Shown: positions 44,084 through 54,190 of the stretch, in pieces
How the letters are laid out: each line of letters opens with the position of its first letter
Position numbering within the stretch: the stretch's first letter is position 1
Program-made: the position numbers and the translations under genes
Assembly: GCA_023665755.1 (NCBI GenBank)
Contig: JAMPDF010000003.1
Location: forward strand, 138,572 to 202,571
Origin: Prevotella sp.
Lineage (GTDB): Bacteria > Bacillota_I > Bacilli_A > ML615J-28 > CAG-313
Length of the DNA: 64,000 nucleotides
Direction of reading: 5' to 3'
The notes under the pieces: model-generated
What the model was told of the DNA's origin: nothing
Seen by the model: the letters and a program-made list of their open reading frames with translations, nothing else
Database searches by the model: none

Positions 44084-45019
44084 CTATTTGTCAAAAAACA
44101 GGCTTTCTAAAACGATTACACTTTTTTGATAGGTATCCACTCTTGCTTTTACCCCAATAGGTACATTGACAAATGGACGGTTATGACCAGTTGGGAAACC
44201 CAATACAATAGGGCATGTCAAATCTTTTGTATAATCTTTTAACACATCTTGTAAGCACTGAGTCCCATCTTCTTCTTTTCTATCACAATCAGTAAAATAG
44301 CCAAATAGAATTGCTTTTGCCTCTTGTAATTTATGAGCAAGTTTCAGTGTACATAAATACCGGTCAATTGCATAAGGCTCTTCTGTAACTTCTTCTAATA
44401 AAAGAATTTTATCTTTCGTATCAATTTCATAAGGTGTGCCCATTAAACTCGCTACTAAACATAGATTTCCACCTACAATTTCACCTTCGACAATACCTTC
44501 ATTTTGGAAATGTACATCATAATTTGTGGTTAATAATTCACTAGGTGCAGTGTCCAATAAAGTATCAATCAAGTGTGCAAATGAAGCATCCTCATTTTCC
44601 AACATCGTTTCTTGAAAAACACATCCCATTTCACCATGTAGCGTAGGTATGCCTGTTCTTTGATAAATGGCATTTAGTAGTACTGTTACATCACTAAAAC
44701 CGACTAGTAGTTTCGGATGTTTTTTGATTTGATCATAATCAATTTGGTCTAAAAACCGAGCCGCACCATAACCGCCTCGAAAGCATAAAATTGCATCAAT
44801 TTCATCATCTTGGAAAAATTGATTGAGGTCATCTGCTCGAAGCGTATCTGATCCTGCTAAATAACCTTCCTTGGCAAACATAGATTTTCCTAGTTGGTAA
44901 GAAAAGCCCTTTTGATTCAAATATTGTAAAAACCATTCTAACTTTTTTGGTTCTTTCATTCTAGAAGAAGGGCACATAATACCCAATGTAGCGCCTTTTT
45001 GTATTCTTTTACATTTCAT
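44084..45019 (-). CDS. S66 family LD-carboxypeptidase/MccF-like peptidase
   Basis: The 311 residues show the S66 pattern: CFRGGYGAARFLDQID (near 79-94), the nucleophile-bearing LLVGFSDVTVL (near 104-114), HGEMG, a GEIVGGNL segment with the catalytic Glu (near 173-180), and a C-terminal LGFPTGHN with the His. Members trim the terminal D-Ala from murein tetrapeptides (LdcA) or cleave microcin C (MccF); the motifs do not decide between them. It sits eight bases after the MazG-like gene. Confidence 0.87.
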   Translation of the reverse strand: MKCKRIQKGATLGIMCPSSRMKEPKKLEWFLQYLNQKGFSYQLGKSMFAKEGYLAGSDTLRADDLNQFFQDDEIDAILCFRGGYGAARFLDQIDYDQIKKHPKLLVGFSDVTVLLNAIYQRTGIPTLHGEMGCVFQETMLENEDASFAHLIDTLLDTAPSELLTTNYDVHFQNEGIVEGEIVGGNLCLVASLMGTPYEIDTKDKILLLEEVTEEPYAIDRYLCTLKLAHKLQEAKAILFGYFTDCDRKEEDGTQCLQDVLKDYTKDLTCPIVLGFPTGHNRPFVNVPIGVKARVDTYQKSVIVLESLFFDK

Positions 45020-45027
45020 AAATTATC

Positions 45028-45348
45028 CTACAATTGGTTGTATTTTGTACTTTTGCCATAACATTTTTCAACTGGATACTTGGTTTCGTTTTTAGCCATT
45101 TTTTGGTTCACAATCGTATCCATATCTAAATGATATTTTTCACATAAATAAGTGACATAAACAAGTACATCAGCCAATTCATCTTGTAATGCCTCCATAT
45201 CGGTTGGTTCTTCTTGCCATAAAAAGAGTTCTAAGACTTCCGCAGCTTCTATCGATAACCCTTTGGCAAGATTTGCACCTGTATGAAATTGTTCCCAGTT
45301 TCTATCCTTTGTGAATTGGCGAATTCGCTGAATGGTTTCTGTCTTCAT
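45028..45348 (-). CDS. MazG-like nucleotide pyrophosphohydrolase
   Basis: A 106-residue all-alpha NTP pyrophosphohydrolase. The metal-binding motifs are EAAEVLELF (near 34-42) and DELADVLVYV (near 57-66), which match the RS21-C6/MazG-like group that hydrolyses (deoxy)NTPs. The gene overlaps the end of the serine hydrolase gene by 47 bases. The start is still well supported because AGGAGG lies nine bases upstream inside the hydrolase gene. Confidence 0.88.
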   Translation of the reverse strand: MKTETIQRIRQFTKDRNWEQFHTGANLAKGLSIEAAEVLELFLWQEEPTDMEALQDELADVLVYVTYLCEKYHLDMDTIVNQKMAKNETKYPVEKCYGKSTKYNQL

Positions 45349-46444
45349 ATCTTAATACCTCCTGTAATACCCCTTCTTGTAATGTTGTAATTCCTGATGG
45401 TCTATACGTATATCTTGCCCCATTACACATACAAATATATCCATAATTGGCATTAAAGAACATAAAACTTCTAAGCCCATAGGCACTTCCTGTATGTCCG
45501 TAGAGTCTTGGTCCATAATCATCTAAAATCAGCAATTGTAATCCTTTTTGTTGATATAATCCAATGGGCTGATTAGTATGCCAGTGAATTTGTTTCATCA
45601 ATTGAACTGTTGTTTGTTTGAGATATCGTTTTCCTTCAAATGTCCCCTCATTCATTAGCATTCTCATAATTTTAGATAAATCAAGGGGACTAATCAATAG
45701 TCCTCCCGCAGGACCTCTAAAATTGTTGCCAAGTGGATACTTTGGAAAACAAACTTCTTCAAATCGTTTGGTATCACGAATCAATACCCAAGTATTATTT
45801 TCATATTCATATAGACTGGCAATGCGTTCTTTATGCTCAATATCTTCTATTCTAAAACTGGCATCTAGCCCCATTGGAATAAACAAACGTTGTCTGACAA
45901 AATCAGTAAAATACATACCCGTCACTTTTTCAATAATACAAGCCAAAATACCACATCCAAAGTTGGAGTAACAATACTTGGTTCCCGGTTTTTCTTGTAA
46001 ATACGTCTTAGAGGTATAATAAGCATATCCTGGATTGGTTAATAATTGTTCTAAGTCAACAAAAAAAGTGGGACCATTGACACCATCATAGCCATAGATT
46101 TGATCTTCACCATCACATATACTAGAAGTCTGTGTCATCAACATCCGCAGTGTAATAGAATCATTAGGAAAATAAGGGTTTCTCACATGATATCCCAAAT
46201 ATTTACTGATATCTTCATAAATATCCACTAAACCTTCATCATAAAGCATCATGATACAAGTGGCTACAATGACTTTAGAAACCGAAGCAATTCGGTAAAT
46301 AGTATGAATATCTGTGGGCTTTTTTTCTTCAAGTGATGCATATCCATAGGTAAACTGTTCTATTACATCGCTTGTATTTGCAATCAAGACATTGAGTCCT
46401 ACAGCTTGGCTTTCGTTAAAAATAGCATTTAATTTTTGTTTCAT
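45302..46444 (-). CDS. Serine hydrolase, class C beta-lactamase/DD-peptidase family
   Basis: The 380 residues carry the penicillin-recognising triad: SVSK (Ser54, Lys57), YSN (Tyr159 to Asn161), and GHTGSAYG near 326-333 in place of KTG. No signal peptide is seen, so it is probably a cytoplasmic esterase or peptidase of this broad family and not a secreted resistance enzyme. It starts a short operon with the MazG-like and S66 genes. Confidence 0.87.
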   Translation of the reverse strand: MKQKLNAIFNESQAVGLNVLIANTSDVIEQFTYGYASLEEKKPTDIHTIYRIASVSKVIVATCIMMLYDEGLVDIYEDISKYLGYHVRNPYFPNDSITLRMLMTQTSSICDGEDQIYGYDGVNGPTFFVDLEQLLTNPGYAYYTSKTYLQEKPGTKYCYSNFGCGILACIIEKVTGMYFTDFVRQRLFIPMGLDASFRIEDIEHKERIASLYEYENNTWVLIRDTKRFEEVCFPKYPLGNNFRGPAGGLLISPLDLSKIMRMLMNEGTFEGKRYLKQTTVQLMKQIHWHTNQPIGLYQQKGLQLLILDDYGPRLYGHTGSAYGLRSFMFFNANYGYICMCNGARYTYRPSGITTLQEGVLQEVLRYEDRNHSANSPIHKG

Positions 46445-46533
46445 ATTCTACTCCTTCTTTCCTTTCTGTTGAATAGATGTTGTATTTTTGTAATTTATAT
46501 GTATTATACCATAGGTATTTAAAAATCACTATT

Positions 46534-46566
46534 AAAAAGAAGTACTTTTTCAAGAGTACTTCTTTT
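46534..46566 (-). terminator. Terminator of the trk-amidase unit
   Basis: The stem AAAGAAGTACT / AGTACTTCTTT with a seven-base loop overlaps the amidase stop and ends in T residues on the minus strand. Confidence 0.72.
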
Positions 46567-47611
46567 ATTGTGGTGCGAACTCAGTATAAAAGGTCCGACA
46601 CTCTTGTTTGGTTCCTTTTCGGATACAAATTTGATAAGATCCGTTTGCTTTTTTTGTCATTCTTCCATTTGGCTGAATATGACTACTTAAAGGGATACAG
46701 TTGATTTCATATCCTTCTTGAGTAAAACATAACATTTGATATTCTACTTGTACTAAATCTAAGAAGTGACTCCACAAGTGATTTCTTCTTAACGTTTCAG
46801 GACAGTTCTTACCACTAAAATAATGGTGTTGTTTGATATTTTCTAAGGTGAGTTGATACTGATTCATTAAATAGGCTGTTAGTTTTGCGGCAAGTTGAAG
46901 GGTGTAATATATATCTGTTTGTTGGTTCACACACATTTCAATGCCAATACCATTATTATTTCCACCTCGATTTGCAACACGTTTGTAGGTTTCATTATAA
47001 TAGGTTTCACCTATATAGTACTTCCCTTGAATAGATGTACAAAGTACACCTAAATCATTGATATTCTCAGTAGTACCTCCAAAAGGTGCTTTAATCATAG
47101 TAGCTGCTTCATTAATCGCATAGAAACCGTTTTGGATTGTCACATGTGGAAATAAGTCCCCTTCTATTCCTGTATCATATAAAGTGTAATCATATTGTGT
47201 ACTATCTCCCGCATGATAAGCAATTTCATTATCTGGAATATTATGGTAAATTCCATCATTACCTACAACATATTGGAAACTAGCCCCATAGGGTTTTCCT
47301 TCATTTTGTTCCGTCCATACTACTTTGCTCCAAAACTGTGCATTTCGGTGGGGTGCCGTATCTCCTGTATCATGAATCACAATATAGTGTTTGGTTTTGA
47401 TACGTCCATCTCGGTTTTGATTGGTGATAGGAACAATATTTTCTTGAATGCGTAAAGGCTCAAATAGATAGGGAATCACACTAGATATGAGTTCTGTTTC
47501 AAATTGTTCTTCCCAGCCATAAACCTTGATTGGCTTGGCAAAAGAATTTTGTTGTTGCAATGATTCAATATAACGCCATACTTTTTCCATATGTACACCT
47601 ACTTTTTCCAA
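46565..47611 (-). CDS. N-acetylmuramoyl-L-alanine amidase (Amidase_2 type)
   Basis: A 348-residue protein. The zinc-amidase core is visible: YIVIHDTGDTA (first His), YHAGD, GIGIEMCVN, and the C-terminal HHYFSGKNCPETLR with the second His and the Cys zinc ligand. The C-terminal 70 residues are an extra domain, and the first 60 contain no obvious signal peptide. It overlaps trkH by 13 bases. A role in wall turnover or competition is possible, but location outside the cell is not evident. An ATG at 47593 (MEKVWRYI) is an alternative start. Confidence 0.85.
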   Translation of the reverse strand: MEKVGVHMEKVWRYIESLQQQNSFAKPIKVYGWEEQFETELISSVIPYLFEPLRIQENIVPITNQNRDGRIKTKHYIVIHDTGDTAPHRNAQFWSKVVWTEQNEGKPYGASFQYVVGNDGIYHNIPDNEIAYHAGDSTQYDYTLYDTGIEGDLFPHVTIQNGFYAINEAATMIKAPFGGTTENINDLGVLCTSIQGKYYIGETYYNETYKRVANRGGNNNGIGIEMCVNQQTDIYYTLQLAAKLTAYLMNQYQLTLENIKQHHYFSGKNCPETLRRNHLWSHFLDLVQVEYQMLCFTQEGYEINCIPLSSHIQPNGRMTKKANGSYQICIRKGTKQECRTFYTEFAPQ

Positions 47612-49149
47612 GTACGAGGATGAAATAAAATGAGAACAGGAAGAATTTCCAACCGGCCTATCAACATAGCAAGCGTCAATATGATTTTAGAAAAACCACT
47701 ATACATTGCAAAACTACTATATGGTCCTACTGCCTCTAGTCCTGGTCCAATATTAGAAAGACAAGAAATAGTTGCACTAAAATTAGTCATAATACCATGC
47801 TCTACTACTACACCGTCAATGGTATGTATCGCCCCATTGCAAGGATCAAAAGCCAAAATAATGGTAATCGCAAAGGCAAGTAACACATACATAGTTAAAA
47901 AAGCAAATACATCATCAATAGTACTAGATTCTAAGGACTTTCCCTCAAATTTAGTTTTCGCAACATACCTAGGATTGATTAATTTTCGAATTCTTAATCC
48001 AATTCCTTTCACAGCAATCACCAATCGGGAAACTTTGATACCACCACCAGTAGATCCTGCCATAGCACCACAAAACATTAAAATGAGAATGACTGTTTTG
48101 GCTAAAACAGGCCAATATGCATCATAATTGATTGTTGAAAAACCCGTTGTTGTAATAATAGAAGCTACCTGAAAATAGGCATGTCTAAATGTTTCTTCAA
48201 ATAGTTCTAGTGTAAGGCTATGTAAGGTATCTATCTTATGATAAATAACATTGAATACAATCAAAGCAATGGCTACCACAATGATCGTTAAATACGTACG
48301 TAATTCTTCACTTTTGAATATTTCTTTGACCTTTCCAATTAATAAAACGTAATATAAACTAAAATTGATACCAAAGATGATAAGAAATGTAGCAATAACA
48401 TATTGAGTATACGGACTAAAATATTCCATACTGTTGGCTACAAAGCCAAATCCACCTGTACCTGCACTACCAAAAGAAGCCAAAAGGGAGTTGAATAAAT
48501 CCATCTTATACACGATACCATCAGGTCCAATATGTTCTGGGCTAAAGAGTAACAAAATCACTTCAAGAATCGTTAATCCCAAATAGATTAAATATAAAAT
48601 TCTGGTTGTTATCTTCATTTTAGAAGCAATTTTACCGACTTGCGGACCTGGAGATTCTGCTTTTAAAAGGTGAAGTGATGATCCATCATCACTTTCAGGA
48701 ATGAAAATAAGGATAAATACTAAAATACCCATACCACCAATCCAGTGGGTAAAACTACGCCAAAATAATGAACTATGAGATAAAGCAGTTACATCATTAA
48801 CAATGCTTGCTCCTGTTGTAGTAAAACCCGACATCGTCTCAAATAAAGCATCAATATAATTGGGAATATCTTGATTGATAACAAAAGGAAGTGCTCCAAA
48901 AATAGTCATAACAAGCCATGCAATAGCACATAGAGCAAAGCCTTCTTTTTGGTATAATCCTTTTCTTGGTGGTTGTAATAATTGAAGCAAAAATCCTATG
49001 CCAATCAATATCACAATGGGAATAATAAATGAAAGTGTATATCTTACTTCTTCTTGATAAAAAAGAGAAACTACTAGTGGAAAGCACATTAAGATGCCTT
49101 CTAACACCATAATTTTGCCAATAATTTTGCCTAATAATTTGAGATTCAT
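47599..49149 (-). CDS. Potassium uptake channel protein TrkH/KtrB
   Basis: A 516-residue integral membrane protein of the Trk/Ktr/HKT superfamily with repeated pore loops, each carrying a selectivity-filter glycine: MSGFTTTGASI (first), FGSAGTGGFGF (second), ITTTGFSTINYD (third), and SCLSNIGPGLEA (fourth). It works with the TrkA gene ten bases upstream to import potassium. The length and the 'IPESDDGSSLH' cytoplasmic loop fit the TrkH group of Firmicutes. Confidence 0.92.
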   Translation of the reverse strand: MNLKLLGKIIGKIMVLEGILMCFPLVVSLFYQEEVRYTLSFIIPIVILIGIGFLLQLLQPPRKGLYQKEGFALCAIAWLVMTIFGALPFVINQDIPNYIDALFETMSGFTTTGASIVNDVTALSHSSLFWRSFTHWIGGMGILVFILIFIPESDDGSSLHLLKAESPGPQVGKIASKMKITTRILYLIYLGLTILEVILLLFSPEHIGPDGIVYKMDLFNSLLASFGSAGTGGFGFVANSMEYFSPYTQYVIATFLIIFGINFSLYYVLLIGKVKEIFKSEELRTYLTIIVVAIALIVFNVIYHKIDTLHSLTLELFEETFRHAYFQVASIITTTGFSTINYDAYWPVLAKTVILILMFCGAMAGSTGGGIKVSRLVIAVKGIGLRIRKLINPRYVAKTKFEGKSLESSTIDDVFAFLTMYVLLAFAITIILAFDPCNGAIHTIDGVVVEHGIMTNFSATISCLSNIGPGLEAVGPYSSFAMYSGFSKIILTLAMLIGRLEILPVLILFHPRTWKK

Positions 49150-49158
49150 ATATGCACC

Positions 49159-50514
49159 CTATTCAAAAGCATCCATCAAATCATCAAAGTTTTGATGAGT
49201 GGTCACAATCAATACGCTATCATTTAAGGTAATACAATCATTCCCATTAGGAATAATTACTTTCCCCTCTCGGATAATACAAGCAATCAAACAATCATGA
49301 CGAATATGTAAATCTTTGAGTGGTTTATCAAATATTTTTTCTTTCTTTTTGGCATGGAATTCTAGTGCCTCTACTTGGTTGTTAACTAGTTTATATAAAG
49401 TAAGTACATTACTACCTTTTTTATTGGCTAGTGCACGAATATAACTGATGATACGATTGGCCACAATATCTTTAGGTGAAACTGTATTAGCAATCCCTAG
49501 ATCACTGACCATCCCCATAAAACTACTTCTTTTGACTTTAGCGATAACCTTTTTGACTTTTAGTTTTTGAGCATACATCGATACAATGATATTTTCTTCG
49601 TCAATATTAGTTAAAGCAATACAAGCGTCACTGCTTTCAATCCCTTCTTCCAATAACAAATCGTGATCGGTTCCATCACCGTAAATAATGGTAGCCTTAG
49701 GTAAGAGTTCTGCCAAATCTTCTGCACGCTCTGCATTGTTTTCAATCATTTTGACATGATAACGTTTATCAAGTAATTCTTTCGCTAGATAATAACTAAT
49801 TTTTCCTCCTCCTATAATGAGGATATGTTTTAGAGGTGTTTTAATTAAATTCAATTCTTTTAAGAAATTAACCAAAGAACTAGCATCTGCGGTTAAGTTA
49901 ATTCGGTCTCCTTTTTGAATTTTAAAATTACCTGTTGGAATAATGACTTGATTGTTTCGTTGTACTGCGCAGATTAATACTTTCGTGGTCAATTTTTTGC
50001 TTAATGATATCAGTGTTTCATCTTTTAATAGACTGTCTTCATCCACTAATAATTCGATTAAGTTGACTTTTCCTTTTGCGAAAGGTTCAATTTTCAATAA
50101 AGATGGTAAATCGATCATACTAGTAATTTCATCTGCAGTTTCTTGTTCAGGATTAACTACCATAGAAAGTCCCAATTCTTCTTGCATAATAATTGTTTGT
50201 CTAGAATATTCTGGATTTCTAACTCGAGCAATTGTACTTTTTGCGCCTAATTTTTTGGCAACCATACAAGCCAAAATGTTGATTTCATCTTCTGGTGTCA
50301 CCGCAATCACCAAATCGGCCCCTCTTACACCTGCTTCTTCTTGAATATCTAAACTTGCTCCATTACCTACTACACCTAGTACATCAAAATGTTCAATTAG
50401 TGCTTCCACACGTTTTTTATTATCATCAATGATAACAAGATTATGTCCTTCTTTAGACACATGTTCAATAATCGTTCCACCAATTGTACCACATCCAATC
50501 ACTACGATTTTCAT
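49159..50514 (-). CDS. trkA: Potassium transport gating protein TrkA
   Basis: The 451 residues contain two tandem RCK units: Rossmann motifs GCGTIGG (7-13) and GGGKISYYLA (near 232-241), each followed by a TrkA-C domain. NAD(H)/ATP binding to the Rossmann domains gates the TrkH channel. It leads an operon trkA-trkH-amidase with a consensus promoter. Confidence 0.93.
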   Translation of the reverse strand: MKIVVIGCGTIGGTIIEHVSKEGHNLVIIDDNKKRVEALIEHFDVLGVVGNGASLDIQEEAGVRGADLVIAVTPEDEINILACMVAKKLGAKSTIARVRNPEYSRQTIIMQEELGLSMVVNPEQETADEITSMIDLPSLLKIEPFAKGKVNLIELLVDEDSLLKDETLISLSKKLTTKVLICAVQRNNQVIIPTGNFKIQKGDRINLTADASSLVNFLKELNLIKTPLKHILIIGGGKISYYLAKELLDKRYHVKMIENNAERAEDLAELLPKATIIYGDGTDHDLLLEEGIESSDACIALTNIDEENIIVSMYAQKLKVKKVIAKVKRSSFMGMVSDLGIANTVSPKDIVANRIISYIRALANKKGSNVLTLYKLVNNQVEALEFHAKKKEKIFDKPLKDLHIRHDCLIACIIREGKVIIPNGNDCITLNDSVLIVTTHQNFDDLMDAFE

Positions 50515-50600
50515 CTTTCAATCCTTTCTATTGGGTCAAGAAAAAAGTGGGAAAGTTATCCCATCATTTGACTCATTTTACGCATATATTTATGTTACTT

Positions 50601-50629
50601 ATTATATCACATCTGCTATATCGTGTCAA
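50601..50629 (-). promoter_or_regulatory. Consensus promoter of trkA operon
   Basis: TTGACA (minus strand, 50624-50629) and TATAAT (50601-50606) are exactly 17 bases apart, about 87 bases before the trkA ATG. Confidence 0.75.
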
Positions 50630-50656
50630 TTTTTATTCATTCTATTGAAAAGAAAA

Positions 50657-50678
50657 ACTATTGAGCAAAGCCAATAGT
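50657..50678 (-). terminator. Terminator of glyA
   Basis: The stem ACTATTG / CAATAGT is followed by TTTTT on the minus strand, about 25 bases after the glyA stop. Confidence 0.68.
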
Positions 50679-50702
50679 CTTCTTGATGGTATCTATTTGA
50701 TT

Positions 50703-51923
50703 TTATCTAACTGGAAATTGTTTGGTTAACTGAAGCACCTCTTCTTTGATTTGATTCAAACGTGCTTCATCATCTGGTGATTGTAATGCTTGATCAATCC
50801 AATCTGCAATTTGAATCATTTCTTGTTCTTTCATACCTCTTGATGTTAAAGCAGGTGTACCTAACCGAATGCCACTGGTTACAAAAGGAGATTCAGTATC
50901 ATGAGGAATGGTATTTTTATTGCATGTAATATGTACACGGTCTAATACCTCTTCAGCTTTTTTCCCTGTAATATGAGCGCCCGCTTTGACATTGACTAAC
51001 ATCAAATGGTTATCCGTTCCACCACTAACCAAAGGATACCCTTTTTGCATTAAAGCTTTTGCTAATACTTTAGCATTTAGAACCACTTGTTTTTGATAGA
51101 CCTCAAAAGACGGGTCTAATGCTTCTTGAAAAGCCACAGCTTTTGCGGCAATAATATGCATAAGTGGACCACCTTGTATTCTTGGAAAAACTGCCTTATC
51201 TATTTTTTTAGCAAGCTCTGCATCATTCGTTAAAATGATACCACCCCTTGGCCCCCTTAACGTTTTATGGGTAGTAGAGGTTGTAATATGCGCATAAGGA
51301 ATAGGGCTCATATGAAGTTTTGTTGCAACAAGTCCCGCAATGTGAGCCATATCTACCATCAAATATGCCCCTACTTCGTCTGCAATCTCCCTAAATCGCT
51401 TGAAATCAATTTCTCTAGGATAGGCACTTGCTCCAGTGACAATTAATTTGGGATGTACTTCTTTGGCAATTCTTCTTACCTCATCATAATCAATGTACCC
51501 TTCCTCATTTAAATAATAGGGGACAAAGTGATAATCTAAACCAGAAAAACTAAGTGCATGACCATGTGTCAAGTGCCCCCCATCCGTTAGGGCTAATCCC
51601 ATCACGGTGTCTCCTTTTTCAATCAGTGCTGCATAGGCTGCCATATTGGCTTGACTACCCGAGTGAGGCTGAACATTGACATATTGAGCCCCAAATAATT
51701 GTTTCAATCTTTCCTTAGCTAAATTTTCAATTTTATCTACATATTCACATCCGCCATAATAGCGTTTTTTAGGATATCCTTCTGCGTATTTATTAGTGAG
51801 AATAGAACCAGTGACTAGCCTCACTTCCTCAGATGCATAGTTTTCAGAAGCAATCAATTCTAGGTGATCATTTTGACGTTTTTCTTCTTGTTCAATATAG
51901 TGCCTAATTTCTAGGTCTTTCAT
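50703..51923 (-). CDS. glyA: Serine hydroxymethyltransferase
   Basis: Converts serine and tetrahydrofolate to glycine and methylene-tetrahydrofolate, using PLP. The 406 residues contain the PLP lysine Lys220 in TTSTTHKTLRGPRGG, plus ENYAS, YAEGYPKKRYYGGC and DMAHIAGL. It is the third gene of an overlapping unit with the HAAS-domain protein and a small membrane protein (20-base overlap). Confidence 0.96.
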   Translation of the reverse strand: MKDLEIRHYIEQEEKRQNDHLELIASENYASEEVRLVTGSILTNKYAEGYPKKRYYGGCEYVDKIENLAKERLKQLFGAQYVNVQPHSGSQANMAAYAALIEKGDTVMGLALTDGGHLTHGHALSFSGLDYHFVPYYLNEEGYIDYDEVRRIAKEVHPKLIVTGASAYPREIDFKRFREIADEVGAYLMVDMAHIAGLVATKLHMSPIPYAHITTSTTHKTLRGPRGGIILTNDAELAKKIDKAVFPRIQGGPLMHIIAAKAVAFQEALDPSFEVYQKQVVLNAKVLAKALMQKGYPLVSGGTDNHLMLVNVKAGAHITGKKAEEVLDRVHITCNKNTIPHDTESPFVTSGIRLGTPALTSRGMKEQEMIQIADWIDQALQSPDDEARLNQIKEEVLQLTKQFPVR

Positions 51924-52137
51924 ATGATATTCCCTCTTTCTGTTTTCGTTTATCTAACACAATTGTAAAAAAACCAAATCCAAATAGACCAATAGATATA
52001 TATCCTAATAAAACAATCCAATGTCTAAGTGATGGAACTTGCTCTTCTTGAATCAAACAAACCATAACATACAGACTTAAAAATACCATTACACCCATTC
52101 CAGTACTCATATATCCAATGATTCGTTTATGATTCAT
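51904..52137 (-). CDS. Small two-span membrane protein
   Basis: A 77-residue protein with two hydrophobic segments (about 8-29 and 40-62) and a basic C-terminal tail. It overlaps the gene before it by 11 bases and glyA after it by 20 bases, which supports genuine translation. I do not recognise a family. Confidence 0.6.
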   Translation of the reverse strand: MNHKRIIGYMSTGMGVMVFLSLYVMVCLIQEEQVPSLRHWIVLLGYISIGLFGFGFFTIVLDKRKQKEGISYERPRN

Positions 52138-54058
52138 CTGTGTTCACCTGTTTGATATTTTCACCAATCGCCAGTGCAGTTTTCACAAGCTGTCCTGTGA
52201 TTTCTAAAGTAATATCACTTTGAATATGATCATTGAAAAACATAATACTTCCCCCGTCTACATCCATTTGGATAGTTTTTCCATCTAAATCATTGATAAT
52301 CCATTTGCCATTTGTTGTTTTTGTCGTGGTTTCTAAAATCGTATTTTGAGTCATCTCAATGGTTGTTTTTTGAACTGTACTATGAAAAGTATCCATAAAA
52401 GAAGATAATATTTCTACCTTACCACTTTTTAATGTAGCTTCTACTGTACAAGGTGCTACAAATGCGTTATATGCATCTATTTTTTGTTGGACCTTTTCAT
52501 CTTCTGAAGTTGCAGTAGTGTTTTGTCCAAACTGATGCATATATATCGTTGTATGTTCTGTGGATAGTTGATATAACTTGGTTTTCAAACAATTGATTTG
52601 AATCGTATCTGCTTGAAAATTCCCTTGTACTGTTTCTTCTACAATAATGCGATCTAAGTTGATTTTGGTATTGCCATTTCCCGTAAGAACAAGATTTTGA
52701 AAATAAGAATCTTGAAAGTAATCTTCTGAAACACGACTAGAAAAAGTAAGGATACTTGCTTTTATTCGGTTAAAGGCAGATTTAGCTGACTCATTGTTGA
52801 TCTTACCATCTTCAAATTGTACATCTTCTAACACCAATGTACCTAAGTGGTTTTGAATTTGGATATTTTGATATATATCTTTCACAGCATAATATTTTCC
52901 AGACTCTAATTTTATGTCTAAATTTGTAATATTATTTTCTTCAAAAGCACTTATCAAGCCATATCCATCAATTGTACATGTATCAAATGTCGATCTAGTA
53001 ATAGCTATTGTTCCTTTTGTCCCTGAAATTGTTAAACTTCCTTTTTGATGATAATCTACAATATCCAAAATACCATCATTTAAAGCAATATCTAAACTTT
53101 CAATCGTCATAGTCTTGGGAATGCTGATTTTGATAACTGGTCTTGGTTCATCCAGAAGTCCTAATACATCAAATGTGTCCACATATAATGGCGCAATTTT
53201 TAGTGTTCCTTCTGTCATTTCATATTTTACATCCTTGGCAAATTCAGCTGTATATTCGATTTGAATATGTTGTAATACATCACTTTCTACAATCTGGATG
53301 AAAGAAGCATTGCTTGGCATCACGATTTGTTTGACATCTTCTTCAATTTCAATCTTTTGTGTATTACTTGCCTCATCATGAAAAGACCGATAAATATATC
53401 CTTTCGTAGCATAACTTGTAATACCTAACCCGAGCCACACCAAAGCGATGATCCCCATTATCTTTAAGACCAATTTGTTTTTATGAGTAGCTGTATCTAG
53501 GAAAGAACTGATTGTAAAATCCATAAAGGCATATTCTTTTTCTTTCTTTCCAAATAGCCATAATACATCTTGAAGAAAGTGCATCGTCATAATATAAAAT
53601 AAATCGAAAACATAGATATAGATACCTATCAAGATTCCCATATAACAAAGACAAAATAAAACCAATAAAGCCGTATCGATAAAGGAAAAAAAGGAAAAAG
53701 ACTTACCAATCAGCGTACCTAGTTGAATGATATACCGAATAATAAAATACGAAATGACAAAAAAAGCACTGACCACAAGTAACAAAATCAAAATACTTAT
53801 AATACTACTTATGATCTGTTTTCGTTTCAATTCTTTTTTTCGTTTATTGACATATTCAATTCCTTTTGATGCATATATCTCTTCCGCAATCTTTTTAGGT
53901 TCTGGTAAAGTTGCCATAACCTTTTGTAAACTTTCTCCATAGTCTAAGGCAATATTGATTTTATCTCGATAATATTTCAACACTTGACTTGCATCTTTGG
54001 CATTTAAATATCTTAATTCTTCTTCTAATTCTCCTAAAAATTCTGCTTGTGTTCTCAT
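52127..54058 (-). CDS. HAAS-domain membrane protein with DUF4097-like adhesin repeat
   Basis: The ATG at 54058 gives 643 residues (MRTQAEFLGELEEELRYL) with AAAGGAGA close upstream; an in-frame ATG at 54145 extends into untranslated leader. The first 70 residues are the helical HAAS/DUF1700 domain seen next to PadR regulators. Membrane spans lie near 85-115, 125-160 and 195-220. The C-terminal 380 residues are a right-handed beta-type repeat region like DUF4097 (IESLDIALNDGILDIVDYH and similar). Members act in envelope stress signalling; no PadR gene is adjacent. Confidence 0.75.
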   Translation of the reverse strand: MRTQAEFLGELEEELRYLNAKDASQVLKYYRDKINIALDYGESLQKVMATLPEPKKIAEEIYASKGIEYVNKRKKELKRKQIISSIISILILLLVVSAFFVISYFIIRYIIQLGTLIGKSFSFFSFIDTALLVLFCLCYMGILIGIYIYVFDLFYIMTMHFLQDVLWLFGKKEKEYAFMDFTISSFLDTATHKNKLVLKIMGIIALVWLGLGITSYATKGYIYRSFHDEASNTQKIEIEEDVKQIVMPSNASFIQIVESDVLQHIQIEYTAEFAKDVKYEMTEGTLKIAPLYVDTFDVLGLLDEPRPVIKISIPKTMTIESLDIALNDGILDIVDYHQKGSLTISGTKGTIAITRSTFDTCTIDGYGLISAFEENNITNLDIKLESGKYYAVKDIYQNIQIQNHLGTLVLEDVQFEDGKINNESAKSAFNRIKASILTFSSRVSEDYFQDSYFQNLVLTGNGNTKINLDRIIVEETVQGNFQADTIQINCLKTKLYQLSTEHTTIYMHQFGQNTTATSEDEKVQQKIDAYNAFVAPCTVEATLKSGKVEILSSFMDTFHSTVQKTTIEMTQNTILETTTKTTNGKWIINDLDGKTIQMDVDGGSIMFFNDHIQSDITLEITGQLVKTALAIGENIKQVNTDES

Positions 54059-54142
54059 GTGTTCTCCTTTCATTATCTCGTTTCTTATTGAATTTATTAT
54101 ACCACAGGAATCGAATTTTATCAAAAGAAAACACATCGATAA

Positions 54143-54190
54143 CAAAAAAGAGTTAGTATTCTAAAGCAAAATAGATTTCCACTAACTCTT
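54143..54190 (-). terminator. Terminator-like hairpin after a decayed gene
   Basis: The stem AAGAGTTAGT / ACTAACTCTT with a 22-base loop ends in TTTTTT on the minus strand. It overlaps the end of the pseudogene just upstream. Confidence 0.6.
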
